64,000 nt of DNA from JAYPHU01 sp038127535 (GTDB lineage: Bacteria; Pseudomonadota; Alphaproteobacteria; Rhodospirillales; UBA2165), in NCBI GenBank assembly GCA_038127535.1, contig JAYPHU010000008.1, forward strand, positions 1-64,000, read 5' to 3'. Below the pieces are notes generated by a model. The model saw only the letters and a program-made list of their open reading frames with translations, searched no databases and was not told the DNA's origin. The position numbers and the translations under genes are program-made. Positions 34,705 to 44,653 of the stretch are shown in pieces; position 1 is the first letter of the stretch; each line of letters opens with the position of its first letter.

Positions 34705-35192
34705 GTGGCCAAAGTCTCTTCCAACAGCACCAACGCCGCCTGAGCAAATAGCCACATATTTTCCTCCCGATCATCTGATCCGGTTTCAATCGTTTTTGCT
34801 GCATCCACAGGTCCGGCAACGGCGAAACACGCGTGCCCGGCCGCATCGCCATAACTGTTGCCCGTGGGGCCCGAGGCGCCCGTTTCACAGAGCCCCCACG
34901 TTACCCCGAGTTTCTCTCTGATCGCCCGTGCGACAATCATTGCGTACTCTTCTGTTGCAGCACGCATGGTAACAATCTCTTCCGGCAGTCCCAACAGCGC
35001 CCGGCGAGCGTCTCGCGTATAAATCGCTACACCCCCCAGGAAGTAGGACGACGCGCCCGGCACAGAAAGAAGAGAGGCCGATACAAGACCGCCGGCGGAT
35101 GACTCGGCCACGGCTATCGTCTGATCATTGCTTTTCAATAGATTGGCAGACTTCTCCGCCATCAAGGTTAATTGTCTCACCGTTTCGGACAT
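34695..35192 (-). CDS. CinA C-terminal family protein (nicotinamide-nucleotide amidase-like)
   Basis: A 165-residue stand-alone CinA/PncC domain: IAVAESSAGGLVSASLLSVP, YFLGGVAIYTRDARRALLGL, WGLCETGASGPTGNSYGDAA. The family deamidates NMN to NaMN in pyridine-nucleotide recycling. ATG 35192 is chosen because AGAGG precedes it and the family N terminus follows. It is divergent from the alpha/beta hydrolase gene (60-base gap). Confidence 0.87.
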   Translation of the reverse strand: MSETVRQLTLMAEKSANLLKSNDQTIAVAESSAGGLVSASLLSVPGASSYFLGGVAIYTRDARRALLGLPEEIVTMRAATEEYAMIVARAIREKLGVTWGLCETGASGPTGNSYGDAAGHACFAVAGPVDAAKTIETGSDDREENMWLFAQAALVLLEETLATYS

Positions 35193-35252
35193 GGTACGCC
35201 TCTTCACGTTCTTTCCATCAAACAAGGGCGTAAAAACAGTAACAAAGCTGCG

Positions 35253-36044
35253 ATGACGAATACAGAAGAGTTTATCACCGTGGACGGCGTTCGATTGGAG
35301 TGCGCCTGGATCAATCGGACTAGGTCGGCCGGGAAACCTCACCTTGTGTTCCTCCACGAAGGTTTGGGCTGCGTTGCCTTGTGGCGAAACTTCCCCCAAT
35401 TATTATCCGATACTTTGGAATTGCCCGCGTTTGTATACAGCCGGCAGGGTTATGGCGGGTCGGCGCCGATTGCGCTCCCCCGTCCAGTCGATTTCATGCA
35501 CCATGAAGGACTGAATGTTTTGCCCCGCGTCCTGGATGAGGCAGGTATCGAGAGCGCCATCTTGGTTGGACATAGCGACGGCGCCTCGATTTCCATCATC
35601 AACACCGGCGGCACAGGAGATCCTAGGATCAGAGGAGTCGTATTATTGGCCGCCCACATCTTCAACGAAGAGATAACGGTAAAGAGCATTGAAGAGGCAA
35701 AAGTGGCCTTTGAAACGACCGATCTGCGGGAAAAACTGAAAAAATATCATGGCGACAACGTGGACTGTGCATTTTGGGGCTGGAACGGCGTGTGGCTCAA
35801 TCCGGATTTTTTAATATGGAATATCGAAGAATTTCTGCCCAAGATCGCCGTTCCGGCGCTGGCGATTCAAGGCGAAGATGATCAATACGGGACGGAGGCG
35901 CAGGTGCAAGGAATTGCAGCAGGACTAGGAGACAATTGCGTTGTTAAGATGATTTCGAACTGCGGTCATTCACCGCACCTGGAACAATCGGAGCAGACGT
36001 TATCGGCCATCGTGGATTTTGTTCGTCCTCTAGCCGAGACTTAG
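35253..36044 (+). CDS. Alpha/beta hydrolase
   Basis: A 263-residue alpha/beta-hydrolase-fold protein starting at ATG 35253 (MTNTEEFITVDG). The nucleophile elbow is LVGHSDGASIS (Ser in GHSDG), the oxyanion region HEGLGCVALWRNFP, the acid near ALAIQGEDDQYG and the catalytic His in NCGHSPHLEQ. The substrate is not evident. The PadR-like regulator gene starts 7 bases downstream, so the two are probably cotranscribed. Confidence 0.85.
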   Translation: MTNTEEFITVDGVRLECAWINRTRSAGKPHLVFLHEGLGCVALWRNFPQLLSDTLELPAFVYSRQGYGGSAPIALPRPVDFMHHEGLNVLPRVLDEAGIESAILVGHSDGASISIINTGGTGDPRIRGVVLLAAHIFNEEITVKSIEEAKVAFETTDLREKLKKYHGDNVDCAFWGWNGVWLNPDFLIWNIEEFLPKIAVPALAIQGEDDQYGTEAQVQGIAAGLGDNCVVKMISNCGHSPHLEQSEQTLSAIVDFVRPLAET

Positions 36045-36051
36045 ATGTCGG

Positions 36052-36606
36052 ATGTACGCTGACAACACCCTAACACCCCGCGAAGCAATCCGGCTTTGCG
36101 CGCTGGGTACGTTGACCGAAAGTTCAGGTGATGCCCGCATGCACTATGACGACCTCGTCTATTCGGTGAGGCATTTCATCAGCCGGATTTCCGGACCGTC
36201 CCTGGATCTCATGGGGGAGTCCATCGAACTCTTGCGATTTGAGGGACTAGTCGAGGCGGCAAATGACCAAAGGACTAGTGAGAATCCTGAACTGGCGCTC
36301 ACCGGCGAGGGCCGCGCCGCCTTGGAGACTCTCTTAAAGGCCAATATTCGCGCTGGCACCAGCGATCTCAATGAACTCATTATGGCGTTGAAGTTTCGCT
36401 TTCTGAATTTGCTGCCGTTCAAAGATCAAAACGTCCAGGTTGAGGCTTTTATGGATGTCTGCGAAACGGAACTTGCCCGTTTGGAAGATCTTAAATCACA
36501 TCATCAGGCGGACAATGGTTACCTGAGTGATTGGCTAAACCATGATATTCAACGGCTGGAAGCCCGCCTGGACTGGCTGACCGAGTTTCAAAAAACGCTC
36601 GGCTAA
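36052..36606 (+). CDS. PadR-like winged-helix regulator (putative)
   Basis: A 184-residue protein. The first 90 residues look like a winged helix (PREAIRLCALGTLTES, then SIELLRFEGLVEAA and LALTGEGRAALETLL as wing and helix). The C-terminal half is helical with LEDLKSHHQADNGYLSDWL and HDIQRLEARLDWLTEF, resembling the PadR C-terminal dimer domain. It is probably a repressor acting on nearby genes; ligand unknown. It converges with the SDR gene with a 4-base overlap. Confidence 0.6.
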   Translation: MYADNTLTPREAIRLCALGTLTESSGDARMHYDDLVYSVRHFISRISGPSLDLMGESIELLRFEGLVEAANDQRTSENPELALTGEGRAALETLLKANIRAGTSDLNELIMALKFRFLNLLPFKDQNVQVEAFMDVCETELARLEDLKSHHQADNGYLSDWLNHDIQRLEARLDWLTEFQKTLG

Positions 36607-37343
36607 AACATGTGCTGACCGCCGGTCACCCATATTTCGGTGCCGGTAACATAATCCGCTTCAGAGGAACTCAGAAAATATATACTGCGTGCCACATCTT
36701 CCGGTGTACCCATCCGATTGAGCGGAATGCGGGGGATCAGCATTTCGTATTCGGGTTGAATCATTTCCGTCGAGATTTCTCCCGGCGCGACGGCGTTGAC
36801 CCGCACGTTGAGAGCCGCGAATTCATTGGCCATTTCGCGGGTCAGCGCCGAAAGAGCCGCCTTCGAACTCGAATAGGCCGAACCGGCGAAGGGATGGATC
36901 ATATGACCGGCAATGGAGGTAACGTTGACAATCGAGCCGTGGGCTTTGGCCAAAGGTGATGCGAATCCCCGTCCCAATTTCAGCGGCGCAAAAAAATTCA
37001 ACTCGAAAACTGTTCGCCACGCGTTGAGATCGCCGTTGAGGGCGCCCAGCCGTTCCCGGTTTTCAGCCTTCGGTGACATTCCCGCGTTATTGACGAGGGC
37101 ATTCAAGGGGCGTCCGTCCAGCAACTTGCCCGCTTCACCGATAAAGAAATCCAACGACGTCGCATCTGAAAGATCGGCCTCGATATGACCGAGCCTGCCA
37201 TCAATTTTAGTCACGTCTTCCGCAGGCCGGCTGCGGGCACAGGTAATGATTTTCCATCCACGGGACAGAAACAAGTTCGCTGTTGCGTGGCCGATCCCTT
37301 GGCTCGCGCCGGTGATTATTGCAATATTGTCTACGTTGGGCAT
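36603..37343 (-). CDS. Short-chain dehydrogenase/reductase
   Basis: A 246-residue SDR: cofactor motif TGASQGIGHA (residues 13-22), NNAG (86-89), catalytic Tyr-x3-Lys in YSSSKAAL and closing YVTGTEIWVTGGQHMF. The arrangement matches classical FabG-like SDRs, but context does not indicate fatty-acid synthesis. The substrate is unassigned. Confidence 0.88.
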   Translation of the reverse strand: MPNVDNIAIITGASQGIGHATANLFLSRGWKIITCARSRPAEDVTKIDGRLGHIEADLSDATSLDFFIGEAGKLLDGRPLNALVNNAGMSPKAENRERLGALNGDLNAWRTVFELNFFAPLKLGRGFASPLAKAHGSIVNVTSIAGHMIHPFAGSAYSSSKAALSALTREMANEFAALNVRVNAVAPGEISTEMIQPEYEMLIPRIPLNRMGTPEDVARSIYFLSSSEADYVTGTEIWVTGGQHMF

Positions 37344-37409
37344 AGCCTAGCTTTAGGCCAAATTGTTCTCTGAGGCCAGCCGTAACAACATCAAGGCAAT
37401 CACCCCGCC

Positions 37410-37994
37410 ATGTGCTCCCAGTTTGAAGTCGACAACACGATGGATCACGTACAGGTCCGGTTTGACTTGTCGGAACCGCCGGAATTTTCGCCTAACCCGC
37501 AAGTTCGCCCGACAAATAGAGTTCCGGTAATAACCTCGGCAGGCCGGGCGGAGATGTTGCGATGGGGGCTCGAGACTGACTGGGATAACAAGCCGCTGAT
37601 CAATGCCCGTTCGGAGACTCTGACTGAAAAAAAGACATTTAGTCCGTTGCTGGAATCCCGGTGCCTGATCCCCGCGACCGCCTATTTTGAGTGGCGGAAA
37701 GACGCCAAGGCCAAGATCAAAACCCGCATTTGGTTGAAGGAGCACGACGTGTTCGCTTTTGCCGGTCTCCGCAAGGAAGACCGGTTCACCGTCATCACTT
37801 GTGCGCCCTCACCGTCAATATCTCACATTCACGGCAGGATGCCGGTCATCCTAAACCGAGGATCAGAAGAAGCCTGGATCAACGAAAACAATACTTATGC
37901 CCAGGTCAAAGAAGTACTGGTTCCATTCGCAAGTGAGCAACTTTTATTCGAAGACATCACCCCACCGAGAGCACAAGGCGATCTATTCGGGTGA
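37410..37994 (+). CDS. SRAP-domain protein (YedK/HMCES-like)
   Basis: A 194-residue SRAP protein: Cys2 (MCSQFE), INARSET (N65, R67), YFEW (E94) and HIHGRMPVIL (H141). The family shields abasic sites in single-stranded DNA by a Cys2 thiazolidine crosslink. It is short for the family (typically about 220), with a compressed segment between the N terminus and RWGLE. No SOS box was recognised upstream. Confidence 0.88.
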   Translation: MCSQFEVDNTMDHVQVRFDLSEPPEFSPNPQVRPTNRVPVITSAGRAEMLRWGLETDWDNKPLINARSETLTEKKTFSPLLESRCLIPATAYFEWRKDAKAKIKTRIWLKEHDVFAFAGLRKEDRFTVITCAPSPSISHIHGRMPVILNRGSEEAWINENNTYAQVKEVLVPFASEQLLFEDITPPRAQGDLFG

Positions 37995-38010
37995 AAGCAA
38001 GGCTGCTGGC

Positions 38011-38886
38011 CTAGTGGTTCATTAGAACCGGCAGCTTCGACGATGCAATGACGTACCGGGTGACGCCGCCCAAGACAATCTGTACCAGCCGGCTATGGGT
38101 AAAGGCCCCCATCACCAGTAAATCGGCATTTTCCTTCTGGCATTCAGCAGCAATGGATTCTCCGACAGACTGACCTTGATAACTAGGCAGAACCGTCCGA
38201 TGAGTCGCATTTACGCCATGCCAGGCCAAATGAGTGACGATCTCTTCCGCGCTGGTCCGATGACGGCTCTTGTCGGTCTCAATGGCAAACACAGTGACCT
38301 GATTGGCCAGTTTCAGTAGCGGGATTGCGGACGTCACTGCCCGCGCCGCTTCGGCGGTACCGTTCCAGGAGATAGCCGCGGTGTCAAAAGACTGAGGCAT
38401 CTCGGGCGGTACCATTAAAACAGGCTTGCCCGTTTCGAAGACAGCGGCATGCAAAGTCATCAGAGACGAACGGTCGTCGTCTTCATTGGGTTGCGCGATA
38501 ATTATCAGGTCGGCCGCTTTTCCGGCATCAGCGACAACTTCATCTTCCCGGCTGTTCAACTCCCGCCACGAGGCAGAAACTTTGTCGCCCGTATCGCCGG
38601 GCTTTTCAATGAGGGGAATGTTTTTCTCGCTGCAAAATTGATCAAATAGGGTTCGGGCGTCCGAGGCGCGGGTGGCCGCATCCCGATCCGCGATCTCAAT
38701 CATTTCCTCGATCATGGCGCCTGACATGCCTTCCCCCAAAAGCGGAACGGCTTCTTTCGCATCTGCCTGTGCGTGCAGTACTTGGATATGGGCATTTGTT
38801 TTGGAAGCAACCGCGTACGCGCCTGCCAATGTCTGGCGCGCGGATTCCCCGCTTTGGATGGGCGCTAAGATCATTTTGAAAGCCAT
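38011..38886 (-). CDS. Tandem universal stress protein
   Basis: A 291-residue protein with two UspA-like domains (about 1-145 and 150-291). The second has the nucleotide-binding pattern DLLVMGAFTHSRLVQIVLGG; the first is degenerate. Universal stress proteins help survival under starvation or oxidative stress. Strong RBS GGGAGGGAA before ATG 38886. It stands alone. Confidence 0.87.
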   Translation of the reverse strand: MAFKMILAPIQSGESARQTLAGAYAVASKTNAHIQVLHAQADAKEAVPLLGEGMSGAMIEEMIEIADRDAATRASDARTLFDQFCSEKNIPLIEKPGDTGDKVSASWRELNSREDEVVADAGKAADLIIIAQPNEDDDRSSLMTLHAAVFETGKPVLMVPPEMPQSFDTAAISWNGTAEAARAVTSAIPLLKLANQVTVFAIETDKSRHRTSAEEIVTHLAWHGVNATHRTVLPSYQGQSVGESIAAECQKENADLLVMGAFTHSRLVQIVLGGVTRYVIASSKLPVLMNH

Positions 38887-38976
38887 TGCACTTCCCTCCC
38901 GAGAGTTCTCTCTTGCTTGAAGTATAGTACAACCCGGTCAGCGGCTGAACCGAAAACAAAATGAAGTCTTAGTAAT

Positions 38977-39927
38977 TTACGAGATGTCGTCACGGCGTTC
39001 CTCAACCCCCTCGGGGTCTTGGTGGATCAAGACCTCGGTGTTCGGAAACGCGTCCTCAACTTTGTACATTACCTCATCGGAAATCTCGTGCGCTCGTACC
39101 AGTGACAAATTGCGGTCCATTTCCAGGTGCAATTGAATGAATGAGTACGGGCCGGACGACCGGGTCCGCATATCGTGGACGTCTCTCACCTCCGGATGCT
39201 CAAGGGCAATCTGACGAATTTTGATCCGGTCCTCGTCCGGAAACTCCCGATCCATCAGTTCGTCCATGGATCGCCGGGCAATCTTGAACGACCCCCAAGC
39301 CATGTAGATGACAATCGCCACGGCGAGGACCGGGTCGACAATCTGTAAGCCGCCGAATGACGCGAGATAAATACCAACGATGACCGCGACATTGACCAAA
39401 ATATCGACGCGATAATGCAAAGAGTCCGCACTGATGGCCAACGAGTTGGTCTTACGCACCACATAGGCCTGAAACGCGACCAAGCCCAAGGTGAGAAAAA
39501 GTGAGAGCACCATAACGGCAATGCCGATTTCACCATTCGAGACCGTCTTGGGATTTATGAGCCGGTTACCGGCTTCCAGTAGAAGAAAAATACCGGAACC
39601 GGCGATGAAAGCCGCTTGGGCGAGGCCGGCTAAACTCTCCGCCTTGCCGTGTCCGAAACGGTGTTCCCGATCCGCCGGTTGCAGGGCATGACGAATAGCC
39701 AACAAGTTCACGAGGGAGGCGCCGGCGTCCAGCAAAGAGTCAACCAGGGAGGAGAGAAGGCTGACGGACTCCGTGACAGCATATGCTCCCGACTTGGTAA
39801 CAATAAGCACGGTCGCGACGGCAACCGATGCGTAGCTGGCCACCCGCATGAGGCGGGCGAATTTGGGATCTACCTCGCCTGGTTCCCGTAAATTCGATAT
39901 AAGTTCGTCGCCGTGCACTTTACCCAA
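38977..39927 (-). CDS. Cation diffusion facilitator (FieF-like metal exporter)
   Basis: A 316-residue protein with about six membrane helices (40-240) and a C-terminal cytoplasmic metal-binding domain (residues 240-300, VRDVHDMRTRSSGPYSFIQL). Metal-site residues typical of FieF are visible in SLVDSLLDAGA and SLHYRVDILVN, and HRFGHGKAESLAGL is a CDF signature. It exports Zn, Fe or similar divalent cations in exchange for protons. TTG 39927 or GTG 39918 may be the start. It is followed by pdxH upstream with an 11-base gap. Confidence 0.87.
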   Translation of the reverse strand: MGKVHGDELISNLREPGEVDPKFARLMRVASYASVAVATVLIVTKSGAYAVTESVSLLSSLVDSLLDAGASLVNLLAIRHALQPADREHRFGHGKAESLAGLAQAAFIAGSGIFLLLEAGNRLINPKTVSNGEIGIAVMVLSLFLTLGLVAFQAYVVRKTNSLAISADSLHYRVDILVNVAVIVGIYLASFGGLQIVDPVLAVAIVIYMAWGSFKIARRSMDELMDREFPDEDRIKIRQIALEHPEVRDVHDMRTRSSGPYSFIQLHLEMDRNLSLVRAHEISDEVMYKVEDAFPNTEVLIHQDPEGVEERRDDIS

Positions 39928-39938
39928 CTATCGTATTC

Positions 39939-40526
39939 TTATGGATAGAGCCTTTCGCCGGCCCAGCCGTTTTCGGTCCGACTATACACCATTCGATCAT
40001 GCAGCCTGAATGGTCGTTCGTGCCAAAATTCAATCCTCTTGGGGAAAACCCGATATCCTCTCCAGAACGGCGGCCGTGGTACAGCACCGATGTTAAACTT
40101 GGCCGTATAGGCAGCAATGCTCTTCTCCAATTCCCATCGCCCCTCAAGAGGCCGAGATTGCTTCGAGGCCCAGGCGCCGATCTGACTGCCCCGCGACCGG
40201 GAGGCAAAATAGTCGTCGGCCTCCTCATCGGAAACTTTTGAAACGGGGCCTTCCACACGAACCTGCCGCAGCAGAGATTTCCAATAGAAGCACAGCGAAG
40301 CCTGCGGGTTGGCCGCCAGATTCAGCCCCTTCTGACTTTCAGAGTTGGTGTAGAAAACGAATCCCTGGTCGTCTGCGCCCTTCAAAAGCACCATTCGGAC
40401 CGACGGCCGCCCATCAGCGTCTGCTGTCGCCAAGGCCATTGCCGTTGGGTTCACGGATTCCAGCTTCTCAGCTTCCGCCAGCCAGTCTTTAAACAGTGCA
40501 ATCGGATCTTTTTTTTCTACTGACAT
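39939..40526 (-). CDS. pdxH: Pyridoxamine 5'-phosphate oxidase
   Basis: A 195-residue FMN enzyme: MALATADADGRPSVRMVLLK, GFVFYTNSESQKG, ASLCFYWKSLLRQVRVEG, ASRSRGSQIGAWASKQSR and C-terminal RIEFWHERPFRLHDRM and YP. It oxidises PNP or PMP to pyridoxal phosphate. The gene precedes the CDF gene on the same strand, probably one transcript, and diverges from fabI across about 240 bases. Confidence 0.92.
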   Translation of the reverse strand: MSVEKKDPIALFKDWLAEAEKLESVNPTAMALATADADGRPSVRMVLLKGADDQGFVFYTNSESQKGLNLAANPQASLCFYWKSLLRQVRVEGPVSKVSDEEADDYFASRSRGSQIGAWASKQSRPLEGRWELEKSIAAYTAKFNIGAVPRPPFWRGYRVFPKRIEFWHERPFRLHDRMVYSRTENGWAGERLYP

Positions 40527-40765
40527 TTCAATGGTTTATTAGATTATCCCAGGTCAAACTGCCCCATCAAACCACATATTTGATGTAAGGTGTATGTATC
40601 CTGTTCCATGGTCGAAAGCAAATTGAGACGGCTTTTCATTCGCATCTGGGTCGGGCCTGTGCGACTTTCTCTTTCGGCGAAAATGTTTTAGGAATGACTT
40701 AATCTATTTGGACCACGATCCGATGTCTCATCTGGCATCTTGTGGGAATGAATTGCGAGGGTTTT

Positions 40766-41596
40766 ATGTCGTCGAGCGGTGGATTAATGCAGGGCAAAAA
40801 AGGCTTGATCATGGGTGTCGCCAATGATCGCTCAATCGCCTGGAATATTGCCAAAGCCTGTCACGATCAGGGCGCCGAACTGGCGTTCACCTACCAGGGT
40901 GACGCGCTCCTCAAACGCGTGACGCCGCTCGCCGAATCGATCGGGTCGGCCATTGTTTTGCCGTGCGACGTGACCGATGACGGCAGCGTCGATGCCGTGT
41001 TCAGAGAGCTTGAAAGCCAATGGGGCCGCCTCGACTTTGTGCTCCATGCCATCGCTTATTCGGATAAGGATGAGCTCAAGGGGCTATACGTCGACACCAC
41101 CCCGGACAATTTCACCAAGACGATGCAGATCTCGTGCTATTCATTCACTGCAATTTGCCAGCGGGCGCAGAAAATGATGCCCGATGGAGGAAGCCTTCTG
41201 ACCCTGACTTATGCCGGGTCTGAACGGGTGATGCCGCACTACAACGTCATGGGCGTCGCCAAGGCGGCCCTGGAGGCGAGCGTTCGTTATTTGGCCGAAG
41301 ATCTCGGACCACAGAATATCCGCGTCAATTCCCTGTCGGCGGGACCGATGAAGACCCTCGCGGCGTCCGGCATCGGCGACTTCCGATATATTCTTAAGTG
41401 GAACGAGTACAATTCTCCGCTCCGGCGCAATGTCTCCGGCGAGGATGTTGGCGGCGCCGGCATGTATCTTTTGAGCAGTCTGTCATCCGGCGTGACCGGT
41501 GAAACCCATCATGTCGATTGCGGCTATAACATTGTCGGCATGAAAGCCGTTGATGCGCCGGATATCACAGTCTATAAAAGCGATGAGGCGGCTTAA
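40766..41596 (+). CDS. fabI: Enoyl-[acyl-carrier-protein] reductase FabI
   Basis: About 276 residues. The NADH-binding N terminus is KKGLIMGVANDRSIAWNIAK; the catalytic Tyr and Lys appear as the Y-x6-K pattern in PHYNVMGVAKAALEASVRYL. It performs the last step of each fatty-acid elongation cycle and is the triclosan target class. ATG 40766 is chosen after GAGGG; in-frame GTG 40742 and ATG 40748 are alternatives. aroC follows in 14 bases. Confidence 0.92.
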   Translation: MSSSGGLMQGKKGLIMGVANDRSIAWNIAKACHDQGAELAFTYQGDALLKRVTPLAESIGSAIVLPCDVTDDGSVDAVFRELESQWGRLDFVLHAIAYSDKDELKGLYVDTTPDNFTKTMQISCYSFTAICQRAQKMMPDGGSLLTLTYAGSERVMPHYNVMGVAKAALEASVRYLAEDLGPQNIRVNSLSAGPMKTLAASGIGDFRYILKWNEYNSPLRRNVSGEDVGGAGMYLLSSLSSGVTGETHHVDCGYNIVGMKAVDAPDITVYKSDEAA

Positions 41597-41610
41597 CGGC
41601 CGGAACTCTC

Positions 41611-42681
41611 ATGTCCGGCAATAGCTTCGGCCACTTATTCCAGTTCACGACATTCGGTGAAAGCCATGGCCCGGCCATCGGCTGCGTCGTAGATGGCGTT
41701 CCGTCCAATATCCCTTTAAACGAAGAGGATATTCAAGTCTGGCTCGACAAACGCAAGCCAGGACAATCCCGCTTCACGACTCAGCGAAAAGAGTCCGACA
41801 CGGTCGAAATTCTCTCCGGAGTATTCAAGGGAAAGACTACCGGCACACCAATCGGTATGTTGATCCGCAATACGGACGCACGGTCCAAGGACTATGACGA
41901 TATTAAGGATTTGTTCCGTCCCGGACATGCCGACTACACCTATCATCACAAGTATGGCAACCGCGACTACCGGGGAAGCGGCCGAGCGAGCGCCCGCGAA
42001 ACCGCCTGCCGGGTGGCAGCCGGCGCCGTTGCGCGCAAGATCCTTGGCGATAGCATCGCCATCAAAGGCGCCCTCACCCAGATCGGAACGAAGAAGATAG
42101 AGCGGGAGAGATGGGACTGGGAAGAAGTCGACAACAATCCTTTCTGGTGCCCTGATGCCGACATGGTCTCTGACTGGGAAATCTATATGTATGAGCTGCG
42201 CAAATCCGGCTCCTCCGCCGGCGCGGTGATTGAAATTGTTGCCCGCGGCGTGCCGGTCGGACTGGGCTCCCCCGTCTACGACAAATTGGACTCCGAAATC
42301 GCCAAGGGTCTAATGAGCATCAATGCCGTAAAGGGTGTGGAGATCGGCGCCGGCTTCGAAGCGGCCGGCTTTACGGGTGAAGAAAATGCCGATGAGATGC
42401 GCATCGAAAACGGCCGCCCAGTTTTCACCTCAAATCACGCGGGCGGAATATTGGGTGGCATTAGCACGGGACAGGACATTGTCGCGCGGTTCGCCGTTAA
42501 ACCAACGAGTTCCATCCTGACGCCTCGCAAAACCATAACAGTGGACAATGAGGAGACCGAGGTCTCGACCAAGGGCCGGCACGACCCCTGCGTCGGCATT
42601 CGCGCCGTACCGGTCGGCGAGGCGATGGTCGCCTGCGTTCTGGCGGATCAGTTTCTAAGATTTAAGGCGCAACGCGGTTAG
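41611..42681 (+). CDS. aroC: Chorismate synthase
   Basis: A 356-residue FMN-dependent enzyme: GHLFQFTTFGESHGPAIGCV at the N terminus, RPGHADYTYHHKYGNRDYRG, GRASARETACRVAAGAVARK, SNHAGGILGGISTGQDI and RHDPCVGIRAVPVGEAM. It converts EPSP to chorismate, the branch point to aromatic amino acids. It is coupled to fabI by a short gap and converges with the TRAP permease gene. Confidence 0.93.
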   Translation: MSGNSFGHLFQFTTFGESHGPAIGCVVDGVPSNIPLNEEDIQVWLDKRKPGQSRFTTQRKESDTVEILSGVFKGKTTGTPIGMLIRNTDARSKDYDDIKDLFRPGHADYTYHHKYGNRDYRGSGRASARETACRVAAGAVARKILGDSIAIKGALTQIGTKKIERERWDWEEVDNNPFWCPDADMVSDWEIYMYELRKSGSSAGAVIEIVARGVPVGLGSPVYDKLDSEIAKGLMSINAVKGVEIGAGFEAAGFTGEENADEMRIENGRPVFTSNHAGGILGGISTGQDIVARFAVKPTSSILTPRKTITVDNEETEVSTKGRHDPCVGIRAVPVGEAMVACVLADQFLRFKAQRG

Positions 42682-42689
42682 ATAAACCG

Positions 42690-44621
42690 TCAGGCAGCAG
42701 ACTGCTGCTTCTGTTTGGTCCATTCCATTCCGACCAGAACTACTACCAGAATGATTCCCGGAACCGCCACGGGAAAGCCAAAATCAATCAGTGAGTGCGG
42801 CGCAAACATTGCCGCACCGGCGATAAAGAACAGAACCCGCTGCAGGACATTGATATGGGCGATGACGTAGCCCATCAGCGCGACCGACACCATCCAAATG
42901 CCTAGCGCCGACTTGATGGCCACCCACGCGACGGAGAATCCTGGCCCCTCCATGAGGAGTTCGGGGACCACCACGAACAGGAACGGCACCAGATAGGCAA
43001 ACCAGCCGAACCGCATGGCGGCAAACCCGGTCTTCATGGCATCCTCGCCTGTCAAAGTCGCTGCGGCAAAAGCGGCAATGGCGACCGGTGGGGTAATCAT
43101 CGACATCATCCCGAAGTAAAGGATGAACAGATGCGCGGCCATGGGGCTAATACCGACCTCAATCAGCGCCGGCGCAACCAGCGTCGCCAGCATCAGATAG
43201 ACAGCGACGGTTGGCATGCCCATACCGAGAATGATGCAAACGAAGGCCGATAGTAAAAGAAGCAGAAACAAATTTGTGCCGCCCAGCTCCACCAGGATGA
43301 GGGACAAGCCAAATCCAATACCGGTGACATTCAGGGTCCCGATGACGATCCCTGCCGCTGCGGCGATCATAATGATGTCGAGAACCGCGTGTCCGGTTTG
43401 CCGAATTGAATCGAGAAAATCCAAGAGGGTCAGGCGTTTACCCTTGTACCCGAAGAGCATGCTTGTCGCCAAAATGACGGCGGTTGCGATGAGCGCCGAC
43501 ATTTCCGGCGAATAGTTAAAGTTAAACAGGGCGACGATCAGAACGACGAACGGCAGCGGGAAATACCAGCCAGCCTTTAATACCTCTTTGAGATCGGGAA
43601 TCTGGTCTTCCGCAACCGGCTGGATATTGGTTCGCGCTGCCTCCAAATCGGCCAGAATGAACAAGGCAACGTAGTAAAGAACCGCTGGGATCAGTGCGGC
43701 AATAACGACCTCAGTGTAGGGAATTTCCAAAAACTCAGCCATCAGGAATGCAGCCGCGCCCATGATCGGCGGCATCAGCTGCCCACCCGTCGATGCCACG
43801 GCTTCGATGGCGCCGGCCTGAACTCCGCGGTAGCCCGCATTCCGCATAAGCGGAATGGTGATCACACCGGTGGTCACCACGTTTGAGACCACGCTACCCG
43901 AAATTGATCCAAAAAATCCGGACGCCGTGACAGCGATCTTAGCCTGGCCGCCCCGATACCGGCCGACCAGCACCATGGAAATCTCGGTAAAGAATGTGGA
44001 CCCGCCGGACTTCGTCAAAACCTGGCCAAAGAATACGAACGCCATGACGATCGACGTCACAATCTTCATGGGGATACCGAGAACGCTCGTTGGATCCCAA
44101 GCAATATAATAAAACAGATCGCGAGCCAGCATCTCCTTGCCGGCAAGCTTGCCTGGTAAATGATGGCCAAACAGGCCCATAAGGATAAACGCGATCACAA
44201 GGAATGTCAGAACATGTCCGACCGTTCGCCGCAGACCTTCAATCATCAGGGCAACAACGATAGTCCCCGAGATGAGCCCATCCGTCGGCGCGTCGGAGAC
44301 GAGTTCTGCAAGCTGCGGATACCGAACGGCCATGTACATGGCGCCAGCGAATCCCATCGCGGCCAGCACATAGTCAAACCAGGGAATTAAATGCTTCTCG
44401 ACACTCTTGGTGTGTCGGATAGAGAAAAATACCAAAGGAATGGCAATCGCGATGATCCCGCCCAGAAACTGCTCCGTGTAGAGCAACAACCCGGCCATAC
44501 GGAATAAATCCGCGGCCCAGGCGATCGCCACCACCGTCAAGAGAACGGCGAGAACAGCAATAAAGCTGCTCATCGCCGTTTTCGTCTCGACGGCCTGTTC
44601 CGGAGTATCTTGGTTTTCCAC
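42690..44621 (-). CDS. Fused TRAP transporter permease (DctQM type, TAXI system)
   Basis: A 643-residue integral membrane protein combining the small DctQ-like part (about 1-170) and the large DctM-like part. DctM hallmarks include GGSTFFTEISMVLVGRYRGG, SGSVVSNVVTTGVITIPLM, ASTGGQLMPPIMGAAAFLMA and GMGMPTVAVYLMLATLVAP. TAXI-TRAP systems import dicarboxylates or other anions driven by a sodium gradient. The GTG start is used. It follows the TAXI receptor gene by 32 bases, same strand. Confidence 0.92.
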   Translation of the reverse strand: MENQDTPEQAVETKTAMSSFIAVLAVLLTVVAIAWAADLFRMAGLLLYTEQFLGGIIAIAIPLVFFSIRHTKSVEKHLIPWFDYVLAAMGFAGAMYMAVRYPQLAELVSDAPTDGLISGTIVVALMIEGLRRTVGHVLTFLVIAFILMGLFGHHLPGKLAGKEMLARDLFYYIAWDPTSVLGIPMKIVTSIVMAFVFFGQVLTKSGGSTFFTEISMVLVGRYRGGQAKIAVTASGFFGSISGSVVSNVVTTGVITIPLMRNAGYRGVQAGAIEAVASTGGQLMPPIMGAAAFLMAEFLEIPYTEVVIAALIPAVLYYVALFILADLEAARTNIQPVAEDQIPDLKEVLKAGWYFPLPFVVLIVALFNFNYSPEMSALIATAVILATSMLFGYKGKRLTLLDFLDSIRQTGHAVLDIIMIAAAAGIVIGTLNVTGIGFGLSLILVELGGTNLFLLLLLSAFVCIILGMGMPTVAVYLMLATLVAPALIEVGISPMAAHLFILYFGMMSMITPPVAIAAFAAATLTGEDAMKTGFAAMRFGWFAYLVPFLFVVVPELLMEGPGFSVAWVAIKSALGIWMVSVALMGYVIAHINVLQRVLFFIAGAAMFAPHSLIDFGFPVAVPGIILVVVLVGMEWTKQKQQSAA

Positions 44622-44653
44622 GGAACCGCCTTTTCTTTGGCTGGAAGGCTACC

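Noticed and set aside
40527..40741. Possible gene between pdxH and fabI
   Set aside because: Only a 27-codon frame is open and it has no ribosome site; the gap is more likely divergent promoters.
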